Assembly: GCA_047629355.1 (NCBI GenBank)
Contig: JBLHWU010000059.1
Location: 1 to 29,352 of the forward strand
Reading direction: 5' to 3'
Source: CAYUNA01 sp047629355
GTDB lineage: Bacteria > Bacteroidota > Bacteroidia > Chitinophagales > Saprospiraceae
DNA length: 29,352 nt
Of this stretch, positions 1 through 8,604 are shown piece after piece; the first letter of the stretch is position 1; every line of letters starts with the position of its first letter. Both the position numbers and the translations under genes were made by a program. The notes beneath the pieces are model-generated. The model saw only the letters and a program-made list of their open reading frames with translations, did no database searches and was not told the origin of the DNA.

Positions 1-58
1 GGGAATTTTGAGGGACAAGAAAGGGCTTGAAAGCCCTTTCTTGTCCCTCAAAATTCCC
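1..58. repeat. Perfect 28-bp inverted repeat at the left edge
   Basis: Bases 1-28 are exactly complementary to 31-58, with only GA between them. The arm carries the string TTGAGGGACAAG, which recurs in other hairpins of this window (14337, 23235). It could be a strong terminator stem. Its position at the very first base also fits a contig end or a fold-back assembly artefact. Seen directly; the role is inferred. Confidence 0.85.
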
Positions 59-162
59 AACGCGAAACAATACCGAACGCAGAATTATAGGCAATAAAAT
101 CTAGGTGGTTTATTGGGTGGTTTCAAAGTCAATAAATGGAAAGGCGGTGAGGTTGTTATTTT

Positions 163-325
163 AGTAACGGTGAAAGAATAAGTTCCCCAACTATCCTCGT
201 TTATTTTGGTCTTAGTTTTTGCTTTTGAAATAGGAGTTATCTATACATAATGACTGTTTCAAAAGTAAAAAATAAGGGCAAAAGAAATACAGGAGAGTTG
301 GGGAAGTTATTTTTTCATCGTTACT
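163..325. repeat. Long near-complete palindrome (copy 1 of a foldback element family)
   Basis: The left half read forward and the right half read as reverse complement agree over nearly their whole length, roughly 80 percent, down to a small loop near 240-248. Both begin AGTAACG and both contain TTCCCCAACT and CTTTTGAAA. Read from the right, the end gives TAAGTAACGAT followed by AATAACTT, matching the end of the element at 20257 (TAAGTAAAAACGATT, AATAACTT). No open reading frame fits inside. It lies in the 429-base gene-free stretch beyond the 3' end of the SprB-like gene. Function unknown; MITE-like element or structured RNA. Confidence 0.75.
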
Positions 326-367
326 TAGAAAGTATTTAGATTAAAATCACTATAATTTCAGCCTCAC

Positions 368-404
368 AAAAAATGGACATCAAGCAACCCTGATGTCCAT
401 TTTT
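368..404 (-). terminator. Rho-independent terminator of the SprB-like gene
   Basis: TGGACATCA pairs with TGATGTCCA around an 8-base loop, flanked by A-runs and T-runs, so it can act in both directions. It starts 26 bases past the stop codon of the minus-strand SprB-like gene. Apart from this hairpin and the palindromes at 1-58 and 163-325, nothing is recognised in 1-429. Confidence 0.8.
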
Positions 405-429
405 CATTCCTAAAATCCAAATCTCGCTG

Positions 430-3400
430 CTACCGTATCAAAGTCGTATGACCTCTCAATACCTCCGTTCTTCCATCCACATACACTACTTCAACCACCC
501 AAACGTAGACACCAGACATCAACGCTTCGCCAGCAAAAGTGCCATCCCAGCCGACACTCGTATCATTGATTCCAAAATTATTCGCTTCATAAACTTGTTC
601 GCCCCAGCGGTCAAATACTTGGAAACTCGAAATTTCATCAACTAATCTTGAACGACCATGTACATGTAATCCTTGATTCAGCGCATCATTTCCATCAGGA
701 GAAAAACCTGTTGGTACAACGACTGCACGCGGGGTATCCAAAAAGACAACAATCGCATCTTCCGCTTCACAACCATTTTCATCAATTACTGTAATGGTAA
801 AAGTCGTTGGATTGAAAATTCGAATGGTACTTCCCGACTCATTTGGAGTGGCTAGGAAAGCCATTGAATCGGATTTAGTCCATTGATACATCAAGTTACT
901 GCCTGGAATTGCACCTGTAATTTCAGTATCAAGGAAAGCATCCAAGTCGTATTCTAAATTAATATTTGTTCCTAAGTCAATCGTCAGTTCTGCTGGTTCG
1001 CCAATGGTAATGCCATTTTTCACAAACAAACAACCCCGACTATCCTTGACAGTTACGACCTGACCACCCGCAGGCAAAGCAATCAAAGTTGAGGAGCCAA
1101 AGAAATTTTCGCCATCCAAACTATATGTGTATGGCGCAGTGCCCCCTTCTGGAAACATAAAAATTTGTCCGTTTCGGTCACCAAAACAAGTGACATCTTC
1201 CACATCATGCTGTGCCGTCAATGGTTGGTCAGGCTGCGGAATCATTGTCGCCGCTTCCAGTTCACAACCAAAAGAATCCGTAATTGTTACTTGCTGCTCG
1301 CCACCGAAAAGACTTGTTGCTTCTTCCGTGGTTTGACCATCTTGCCAAACGTAATTATAAGGTGCTTGACCACCTGCTACATTCGCAATTGCTGTTCCAT
1401 TCGCTTCGCCGTTACAAATAACTGGCGTGCTGTTGAAATCAACCGATATCGGCGTTGGGTTGGTCAATTCGACATCTGTAGTGGTAAAACAACCGTTGGC
1501 ATCCGTTACGGTCGCAATGTACATACCTGCTGGCAACTCACTCGCAACTGCGGTACTTTGTTCAGCTGCATTCGCGCCCCACTGGAATGAATACGGTGCT
1601 GTTCCACCATCTCCCGCAGCAATTACTACTCCATCGTCACCTTGCGCACAACTTACAATCGCTTGAATCGCAGCAGATGCACCAATTTCGGCTGGATTGA
1701 TAATCGTAATGTCGTTGGTAGCAATACAGCCTAAAGCGTCCGTGACGGTTACGCCGTAATTTTGTCCACCGGTCAAATCATCAATTGAAGTTGTAGATTG
1801 ACCGCTTGCGCTCCAATTGATATCAAAATCAGCAATATTCGCAGAGGTTACACCATAAGTTACTTGAGCAATTGCTGCCGTACCATCCGCACCATTGAAG
1901 CAATCCGCACCTGTTTGCGTTAAGCTAAAACTCAACTCTTCTTGCTGAACTATCTCTACGGATTCCATCGAAGAACAGCCATTTTGATCGGTTACAGTCA
2001 CTGTGTAATTTCCAGCATTCAAAGTATTGGCATTTGCCGTATTTGAACCACTACTCCATTCATAACTATAATTTCCAGCACCGCCAATCGCATTAACGAT
2101 AGCTGCTCCGTCGGTTGTATTGAAACAAATCATATCTGTAGTAGGAATACTCAATTCAACACCCGTTGCAGGTTGGTTAATGGTCATTGCCAAAACTTGG
2201 CTACAACCTTGGTCATCTTGGAAAGACACTTCGTAATCTCCTGTTTCTAAATCAACAGGGTCTTGTCCAGTAAAAGTATAACCGTTCGGTCCAGTCCAAT
2301 TGTAAGTAAAATTGCCCATTCCGCCCATCACTTCCAAGTCAATGCTACCATCGTTACCTCCAAAACAGTTGACATCTTCAGAAGAAAGGCTGGATTGAAT
2401 TTCATCAGAATCCGCAATTTCGACCGTAATCGCTGCGGTACAATTATTTTCATCTTCAACAGTCGCCACATAAGTACCTGCTGGTAATTGGTCTAAGTCT
2501 TCGTCATTTGAACCAATGTCCCAACTCACGGAAATCATCCCTGAACCACCTTCAATCGTCAAATTAATCGTGCCATCTGTGCCGCCATTACAACCTGCCG
2601 TTGTCGTTGCAGTACTTAAAACAATCGCTGCTGGTTCGTTGACATCCATACAATTTGTGACACTACATCCATTGCCGTCCGTGACGGTAACGCAGTAATT
2701 ATCAGCAGTTAGGCTACTGATATTTTGTGTAACAGACAGGTTACTCCATTCGTAAGTATAGTTGCCATCGCCACCCATTGCTTCTGCCATGACTTCACCA
2801 TCTGTGCCCGTATTACAGTTCACATCAACTGGAGTCATCATTAAGCTCATTTCTTCTGGCTGCGTAATTTGTACAGAGTCAATTTGAACACAGCCATTCG
2901 CATCTTCTACCAAAACAGGATAAGTCCCTGCTGCTAAATTTGACAAATCTGCCGTATTTTGACCAAGAACCCAATCGTAAGTATATGCTCCAGCCATGTC
3001 TGGTGTACCACCCATTGCCGTAACAATTGCTATTCCGTTATCACTTTCAAAACAATCTAAATTAGTTCCCGCTAAGGAAATTTCTAACTCCGTTGGTTGA
3101 TTGACGGTGATTAAAGCTATTTCAGAACAGCCATTCACATCGGTAATTTCTACCGTATAAATACCTGCCGCCAAGCTTGTCGCTATATCAGTTGCTTGAT
3201 TGTTAGCTGTAACATCCCATGCGTAGGTAAAGTCGCCTGTTCCGCCCATTGGAGCGATGGTTGCGGTTCCGTCATTTCCATCAAAACAATTGACTAAAGT
3301 CGAATCGGTCGTGAAAGAAATTGCCGTAGGTTCTGGTAAATCATAATCTGCTGTTGCGGTACAGCCTTCTGCATCTGTGATGATAACTGTTTGCATTCCA

Positions 3401-5949
3401 ACGGCTAACCCAGTTGCTACAGAATCAACTTGCGCGCCATTCCAATCAAACGTATAAGGATAACTTCCGCCCATCAAGACAGCAGATAAACTACCATCCG
3501 CAATAGCATTACAGCTAATTTCACTAACTAAATCTATCGAAACCGCTAAAGTATCAGGTTCTGTAATCATTAATTGTACGACGTTGCTACAATTGAGATT
3601 GTCTGTCACCGCTATTTCATAAAGTCCAGCTTCTAAGCCCATAAAAACACCCGTCGCATTGCTTTGACTACCAACGGTAAACGTATAGCCACCGCCACCA
3701 CTTCCACCCATTGCAGAAACAGTTAAGGTACCATCATTGCCACCATTACAACCTACTACCGTAAAATTATCAACCATCAAATCAGGCGCATTACAATCTG
3801 GCGTCCAGCAAATAACCTGTCCTTCATCTCCATCACACTCGCCGATTCCACGTACCAAGAAGGTGATGGTATCACTCAATGTCAAGCCACTTGCCAAGTG
3901 TTCCAAACTACCATTTGGTGCCATCCAAGGCCCGCCGTCTATACTTACTTCGTAATTGTTAGAACCTGGCACATCATCCCATTCAAAATTGATACTATTA
4001 TTAGTGATGGTCGAACAAAATACATTCGGCGCATCCAAAACGTCTTTTACTTCAATGGTAATGGAGTCATAAACTTCACAACCATAAGTATCGAATGCCG
4101 TCAAAAAGTAAGTCGTTGTTACCTCAGGTGTCGCCACTGGGTCTGGGCATTCGTCGCAGCTCAAACCAAGGGATGGTTCCCAACGATATTCGATTTGATA
4201 CAAAGGTTTAAAGGTAATTGTCCAATCGTCAATGGTTCCAAAAAACCCTTGTGAATCATCAATAACCAATAATTGCCAAACGCCATTCGTCGGACTTTCA
4301 TCATTTGGCCAAAGGTCAGACCAAACGCCTTCAATCGCAAAATCTCCAATAAACCCAGATTGCTCACTTGCGGCACAGTCATAGCCCAATGGCACAATGT
4401 CTTGCAAATTAGTCGTTGCGCCCGGCACAAAACAAGTATTATAATAATTGTCACAATCCTGTCCATTATCGGTACTCAATTCAATAAATTGACCACCTGG
4501 ACTGAATAAAAACAAATCTAAATCATCTAAAAATTTATGCGTGATGTTGATACAAACCGATTCTATGACGCCATCTTGTAAATAAACAGGCTGTACACCA
4601 AAGACCAAATTATCTGAATAAACAGGAATATTCGGTGCATTTGGTATTTCATAATCCGTTTCATTCGTAAATGATGGCGGCACTGGCAGTGGAATCGGTA
4701 ATGTACCGTCCAATTGTACAGAATCTCCTCGACAAATCAAGGTATCTGGTCCCAGATTAGGAGATAAAATTTCATTGTCTCTAATAAATATATAGAAGGT
4801 ATCTCGATTACAAACATCTCGCTGTACGTCAATTCCAATACTTTCCACCCCTTCATCCAAGTCGTCAGGAATCGCGACAATTGATATAGTCACCGCCGTA
4901 TCTCCTGCTGCGATGAACAAATCCAATGGAATTGTTTCGTAATCTACACCGTTAATTGCTGTTCCAAAAATGGTATAATCAATAAAGAAATCTTCCTCTG
5001 CTGGATTCGGTAATTCAAAGGTCAAAACCCCATCCGAACAACTTTCCGTAATCGTTCCATCCAAACTCACCGTCGCTGCCGTTACATCCAATGTACCCGT
5101 TCCAAAACTTTTTGCTTCCAAAAACACGCCTGAATCAAATACATTATCCCCACCATCTCCAATTACCAGTTTAATCGTATATTCTTCACAAGGCGTAACA
5201 ATTGCTTGCGCCACAAAAACGTCTAGCACACCATCATAAACAGGTTGTAAAGCAGTACCATTATTATCATTATAGTATTCCTCAAATTCTGGTGGACAAC
5301 CTGCACCATTAACAGGGTGCACGTTACTAATTGCCACTGGTGTATTGGTTCCAGGTACCAATGCAATGTTTTCACCATTATTAGAAAGCGGTCCATTTAT
5401 ACCAGGTCCACTAATAAAAAATCCAAAAACATCATTAAAATTAGAGCAGGCCCACTCTGGATACTCTTCTGAAGCAAAAACATATTTAAACTGTAAAGTA
5501 TCTGAAGTGGGAATAAAGGTAATCGAATAGCGAGCAACATCATTGGTCGCACTTGTCACTGCAATCGCAGACAAATCAGCGTCTTGCACAGCACTATTCA
5601 TATCACTTGATGCAAAACCGTTCCCAACGCCATCAATACCAAATGGTCCAGCGAGTCCTTGATTACATGCTCGCCCTGTGGACATGATAATACCCCGTTG
5701 AATACCAATTTCATCCAATCCATGGTTAAAAAAACCAACAGCTGCAGGGTCTCCGTCAAATGTAATATTGGTTACTTCAACTCCGTCGCCTAAGAATATC
5801 TGCTCAATCAAATTCTCGGGTGTATACGGAAAGGTTGCCCCGTCAGTACATTCCATGAGTCCTAAATCTTGCGCTAAAATAGTACTGGATGCGCCCAAAA
5901 ATAGCACACTCCATAAAACTGCCTTTTTTAAATAAAAAAGTTTCGCCAT
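430..5949 (-). CDS. Giant SprB-repeat surface protein with type B T9SS C-terminal domain
   Basis: Secreted 1839-residue adhesin-like protein. A signal peptide (about 1-26, ending ILAQ) is followed by a choice-of-anchor-L-like domain (about 33-280, with FASEEYPEW), a Calx-beta-like domain (about 285-400) and a proprotein-convertase P domain (about 425-585, ending VWQLLVIDD...DDWTITF). A short Ig/PKD-like segment and a fibronectin-III-like segment (about 640-725) come next. Twelve SprB repeats of about 75 residues follow (about 733-1660). Each begins C..G.DG, carries a GG..PYTYxW-type core and ends TDxNGC, giving two cysteines per repeat. The C-terminus (about 1745-1839, VPTGFSPDGND...FDRWGEQVYE...WDGTF) is the gliding-motility-associated CHU_C type B sorting domain. 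SprB of Flavobacterium is a mobile adhesin for gliding. A gliding role here is inference, since no SprF/PorP partner lies next to it. A -7-like box is seen at 6154-6161. Confidence 0.92.
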   Translation of the reverse strand: MAKLFYLKKAVLWSVLFLGASSTILAQDLGLMECTDGATFPYTPENLIEQIFLGDGVEVTNITFDGDPAAVGFFNHGLDEIGIQRGIIMSTGRACNQGLAGPFGIDGVGNGFASSDMNSAVQDADLSAIAVTSATNDVARYSITFIPTSDTLQFKYVFASEEYPEWACSNFNDVFGFFISGPGINGPLSNNGENIALVPGTNTPVAISNVHPVNGAGCPPEFEEYYNDNNGTALQPVYDGVLDVFVAQAIVTPCEEYTIKLVIGDGGDNVFDSGVFLEAKSFGTGTLDVTAATVSLDGTITESCSDGVLTFELPNPAEEDFFIDYTIFGTAINGVDYETIPLDLFIAAGDTAVTISIVAIPDDLDEGVESIGIDVQRDVCNRDTFYIFIRDNEILSPNLGPDTLICRGDSVQLDGTLPIPLPVPPSFTNETDYEIPNAPNIPVYSDNLVFGVQPVYLQDGVIESVCINITHKFLDDLDLFLFSPGGQFIELSTDNGQDCDNYYNTCFVPGATTNLQDIVPLGYDCAASEQSGFIGDFAIEGVWSDLWPNDESPTNGVWQLLVIDDSQGFFGTIDDWTITFKPLYQIEYRWEPSLGLSCDECPDPVATPEVTTTYFLTAFDTYGCEVYDSITIEVKDVLDAPNVFCSTITNNSINFEWDDVPGSNNYEVSIDGGPWMAPNGSLEHLASGLTLSDTITFLVRGIGECDGDEGQVICWTPDCNAPDLMVDNFTVVGCNGGNDGTLTVSAMGGSGGGGYTFTVGSQSNATGVFMGLEAGLYEIAVTDNLNCSNVVQLMITEPDTLAVSIDLVSEISCNAIADGSLSAVLMGGSYPYTFDWNGAQVDSVATGLAVGMQTVIITDAEGCTATADYDLPEPTAISFTTDSTLVNCFDGNDGTATIAPMGGTGDFTYAWDVTANNQATDIATSLAAGIYTVEITDVNGCSEIALITVNQPTELEISLAGTNLDCFESDNGIAIVTAMGGTPDMAGAYTYDWVLGQNTADLSNLAAGTYPVLVEDANGCVQIDSVQITQPEEMSLMMTPVDVNCNTGTDGEVMAEAMGGDGNYTYEWSNLSVTQNISSLTADNYCVTVTDGNGCSVTNCMDVNEPAAIVLSTATTTAGCNGGTDGTINLTIEGGSGMISVSWDIGSNDEDLDQLPAGTYVATVEDENNCTAAITVEIADSDEIQSSLSSEDVNCFGGNDGSIDLEVMGGMGNFTYNWTGPNGYTFTGQDPVDLETGDYEVSFQDDQGCSQVLAMTINQPATGVELSIPTTDMICFNTTDGAAIVNAIGGAGNYSYEWSSGSNTANANTLNAGNYTVTVTDQNGCSSMESVEIVQQEELSFSLTQTGADCFNGADGTAAIAQVTYGVTSANIADFDINWSASGQSTTSIDDLTGGQNYGVTVTDALGCIATNDITIINPAEIGASAAIQAIVSCAQGDDGVVIAAGDGGTAPYSFQWGANAAEQSTAVASELPAGMYIATVTDANGCFTTTDVELTNPTPISVDFNSTPVICNGEANGTAIANVAGGQAPYNYVWQDGQTTEEATSLFGGEQQVTITDSFGCELEAATMIPQPDQPLTAQHDVEDVTCFGDRNGQIFMFPEGGTAPYTYSLDGENFFGSSTLIALPAGGQVVTVKDSRGCLFVKNGITIGEPAELTIDLGTNINLEYDLDAFLDTEITGAIPGSNLMYQWTKSDSMAFLATPNESGSTIRIFNPTTFTITVIDENGCEAEDAIVVFLDTPRAVVVPTGFSPDGNDALNQGLHVHGRSRLVDEISSFQVFDRWGEQVYEANNFGINDTSVGWDGTFAGEALMSGVYVWVVEVVYVDGRTEVLRGHTTLIR

Positions 5950-6153
5950 GAGGGAAAAGGTTTGTAACGTCTGGATGTCTCAAAATGAAATAGGTGAGAA
6001 TTGGCTACCATCTCATTTTTTAAAACATCCTTTAGGTTTAGAAATATGTAAGTAAAAACAATTTAAAATCTACTGAATGAATCCAGTCAATGCTTTACGC
6101 TAATTTATTTGTGTCTATCTTCTAAATATTAAATCTTCTGTTGTTTGGAAAAT

Positions 6154-6161
6154 CAAATATA
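6154..6161 (-). promoter_or_regulatory. Candidate -7 box for the SprB-like gene
   Basis: On the minus strand this reads TATATTTG, a full match to the Bacteroidota -7 consensus TAnnTTTG. A T-rich stretch sits where the -33 element would be. It implies a 5' leader of about 200 bases. Motif match only. Confidence 0.35.
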
Positions 6162-6182
6162 AGACGTTCTAAAAAGAAAAAA

Positions 6183-6212
6183 GCATATCCGCCAAAAATT
6201 AAAGGAATATGC
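6183..6212 (-). terminator. Weak hairpin with A/T-rich flank
   Basis: GCATATCC pairs with GGAATATGC (one bulge) across a loop, and on the minus strand it is followed by a U-rich run. It lies just upstream of the candidate SprB promoter and may shield it from read-through. The rest of the gap 5950-6426 holds this hairpin, the promoter candidate and the repeat pair at 6320-6392. Confidence 0.3.
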
Positions 6213-6319
6213 CTGTTAAGCTACAGTTTTCCCGCACATTTCCACCATTTTTTCGGTTTAATCTAAAAAAAGAGGTCATCCGTCTGGTTTCAGTTACTTT
6301 TGTCCCTGTTCATATTTTC

Positions 6320-6392
6320 TGTAGCGGCGATTTTAGTCGCCAAGCTACTAAACAAAACACAAGGAAGCTTGGCGGCTAAAGTCGCCGCTACA
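6320..6392. repeat. Inverted pair of GTAGCGGCGA...TCGCC elements
   Basis: The left arm 6320-6346 (TGTAGCGGCGATTTTAGTCG...) and right arm 6366-6392 are reverse complements over 27 bases with two mismatches. Each arm is itself a small hairpin (GGCGA..TCGCC). A third, single copy sits at 22011-22040. It lies 35 bases upstream of sppA and belongs to a dispersed intergenic repeat family; the role is unknown. Confidence 0.8.
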
Positions 6393-6426
6393 AATATTCT
6401 AAACTTACTACTTAAATAAAACCTTC

Positions 6427-8196
6427 ATGGGACAATTTTTTAAATTTTTATTCGCATCCTGCCTCGGTACTATTTTAGCTGGCTTGGTGCTAAGTTTCGT
6501 CGCCTTTTCAGTAGTCGGCGGCATAGTTGCTTCAGCTGAAGATGTCGCCCCAGTCAGTTCGAACTCTGTTTTGGAATTCAAATTCAACCAACCCATTCCC
6601 GAACGAACCAACAACCTAGAGATGAACCCATTTGACTTAAAAAATCAGCATATATTGGGTTTACAGGATTATATCACCAGCATCGAACGCGCTAAAACGG
6701 ACGATGACATCAAAGGTATTTTCCTAAATCTAGAATTTGGTGGAACAGGCTTGGCAACCGCTAATGCTTTACGAGATGCCTTAGTTGATTTCAAAGAAAG
6801 CGGTAAATTTATCATTGCTTATTCTAAATATTATACTCAAGGGGCTTATTATTTAGGGTCTGTTGCGGATAAAGTTTACATCAATCCAGTTGGAAATTTA
6901 GACTTGCACGGCTTGTCAGCAATGACGCCTTTTTATAAAAAAATGTTGGATAAAGTCGGTGTTGAAATGAAAGTTTTCTACGCTGGAAAATTCAAAAGTG
7001 CGACTGAACCTTTCCGTCGTTACGAAATGAGCGATGAAAGTAAAATGCAATTGCGCGCCTTTTTAGACCCAGCGTTCAATGACTTTTTGCAAGACATTGG
7101 GACTTCTCGTGGCAAAACCCTCACTGAATTGCGGTCAATAGCTGACGACTTGAAAATCCGTACGGCTGAAGATGCCGTTAAATACGGCTTGGTTGATAAA
7201 ATCGCTTATTTTGATGAAATTCAAGCGGAAATGCGCGAACGGATTGGCTTGGAAGATAAAGATAAAGTACCCGGAATTAATTTTGCGGACTATCATAAAG
7301 CGACCAAACCAAGCTTGGATTTGTCCATTAAAAATAAAATTGCCGTCGTTTATGCGGAAGGTGCCATCAATATGGGCGAAGGTGACCCAGGTTCCACTGG
7401 CGATGAAAAATATGTAAAAATCTTACAAAAATTACGCAAAGATGATAACATTAAAGCTATCGTGATGCGGGTAAATTCTCCAGGTGGTAGCCCTGTGGCT
7501 TCCGAGAATATCTGGCGAGAATTGGAATTGGCAAAAGAAGCAGGTAAAAAAGTTGTCGTTTCAATGGGTGATTATGCAGCATCTGGCGGTTATTATATTG
7601 CTTGTGGTGCAAATAAAATTTACGCAGAAGACAATACTTTAACGGGTTCTATTGGCGTATTCATGATGATTCCAAATACGCACGAATTGATGGCGGAAAA
7701 AATTGGAATGACCTTCGATACGGTTAAAACGACGCGTAATTCGCAAGGTTTGAACACTTATTTTGATATGAGTCAAGCAGAAAAAGACTTTTTGAATGGC
7801 AATATCCAAAGTACATATGCCTTGTTTAAAAAACGAGTAGCAGACGGTAGAGGCATGACGGTAGAGGCTGTGGAAGAAGTAGCGCAAGGTCGAGTTTGGT
7901 CAGGTACGGATGGTAAGCGTGTTGGTTTGGTCGATGAGTTGGGTGGCTTGGATGATGCAATTGCGGAAGCCGCTAACTTGGCTGGTTTGGAAGAATATCG
8001 AACGACGGAATATCCTCGGGTGAAAGAACCTTTGCAGAAATTCTTAGAAGAGTTTACGGGCGAAGATAAAGCGATTACACATAAGATTTTGCAGCAGGAA
8101 ATGGGCACATTTTATCCGCATTACAAACGGGTGAAAGAAATGATGTCGATGAAAGGCGTGCAAGCGATTTTGCCAGTAATGGTGGAATTGAAATAA
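6427..8196 (+). CDS. sppA: Signal peptide peptidase SppA, 67-kDa type
   Basis: Membrane-anchored serine protease that degrades cleaved signal peptides and other membrane-embedded fragments. The 589 residues match the long, two-domain SppA form of E. coli, not the short SppA36K. An N-terminal membrane segment spans about 8-35. Two tandem ClpP-like domains follow. The catalytic lysine is expected at K190 in GKFKSATEPF of the first domain. The nucleophile is S386 in DYAASGGYY of the second, preceded by RVNSPGGSP. The ATG at 6427 begins directly before the hydrophobic segment. The gene stands alone: it diverges from the SprB-like gene upstream and has its own terminator at 8221. No defect is seen. 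Confidence 0.95.
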   Translation: MGQFFKFLFASCLGTILAGLVLSFVAFSVVGGIVASAEDVAPVSSNSVLEFKFNQPIPERTNNLEMNPFDLKNQHILGLQDYITSIERAKTDDDIKGIFLNLEFGGTGLATANALRDALVDFKESGKFIIAYSKYYTQGAYYLGSVADKVYINPVGNLDLHGLSAMTPFYKKMLDKVGVEMKVFYAGKFKSATEPFRRYEMSDESKMQLRAFLDPAFNDFLQDIGTSRGKTLTELRSIADDLKIRTAEDAVKYGLVDKIAYFDEIQAEMRERIGLEDKDKVPGINFADYHKATKPSLDLSIKNKIAVVYAEGAINMGEGDPGSTGDEKYVKILQKLRKDDNIKAIVMRVNSPGGSPVASENIWRELELAKEAGKKVVVSMGDYAASGGYYIACGANKIYAEDNTLTGSIGVFMMIPNTHELMAEKIGMTFDTVKTTRNSQGLNTYFDMSQAEKDFLNGNIQSTYALFKKRVADGRGMTVEAVEEVAQGRVWSGTDGKRVGLVDELGGLDDAIAEAANLAGLEEYRTTEYPRVKEPLQKFLEEFTGEDKAITHKILQQEMGTFYPHYKRVKEMMSMKGVQAILPVMVELK

Positions 8197-8220
8197 GCTA
8201 TTTTGATTTTATGTAATAAT

Positions 8221-8258
8221 AATGCGCTTGAAGGTTTTAACTTTCAAGCGCATTTTTT
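8221..8258 (+). terminator. Rho-independent terminator of sppA
   Basis: AATGCGCTTGAA pairs perfectly with TTCAAGCGCATT (8243-8254) and is followed by a T-run. It begins 24 bases after the sppA stop codon. Confidence 0.9.
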
Positions 8259-8278
8259 ATGATAATCTGATTTTACTT

Positions 8279-8592
8279 AACTACGAAGTAGTTGAATATG
8301 AATAACCTCGGATGGAATCCAAGGAATAACGAAAAACGTGTCGCAACTCTGAAAGAGTTGAACCTTACAAGTGAGAGTTCAACTCCTTCAGAGTTGCGAC
8401 ACATTTCTTCACTTTCCGCAGATTGCAGCTGCGGTTATACATATTCAATCTCTTCGAGATTACAACGCAATAAAAATATGAATTAGAATTTAAAGATTTC
8501 TCTCAGAATGAACTACCCCGCCGCAAGCGAACAGAGTATCACTCCCACAAAAACGCTACTCTGAGCTTACTTTTCGATACAAGCATTCGGGG
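8279..8592. repeat. Mosaic of REP-like hairpins
   Basis: At least five hairpins are packed between sppA and the CotH gene. AACTAC-GAA-GTAGTT is at 8279-8293. A 26-base stem with one mismatch (8338-8363 with 8377-8402) starts GTGTCGCAACTCTGAA. CCGCAG/CTGCGG is at 8416-8434 and AATCTC-TTC-GAGATT at 8447-8461. The fifth is CAGAGTA/TACTCTG at 8532-8563, nested inside CCCCG/CGGGG (8516-8592). These resemble intergenic repeats scattered through Bacteroidota genomes. The last may terminate the CotH gene. No gene is supported in 8197-8604. Confidence 0.7.
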
Positions 8593-8604
8593 AATCCTCT
8601 CAAA

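Noticed and set aside
1165..1590. Open frame of 141 codons on the plus strand inside the SprB-like gene
   Set aside because: Antisense to repeated SprB coding sequence; composition is not protein-like and no start signal is present.
1190..3750. Possible DNA-level tandem repeat array
   Set aside because: Periodicity of about 230 bases is explained by the SprB protein repeats, which are diverged at DNA level.
8292..8486. Small plus-strand open frame after sppA
   Set aside because: Made entirely of hairpin repeats; translation of a repeat, not a gene.
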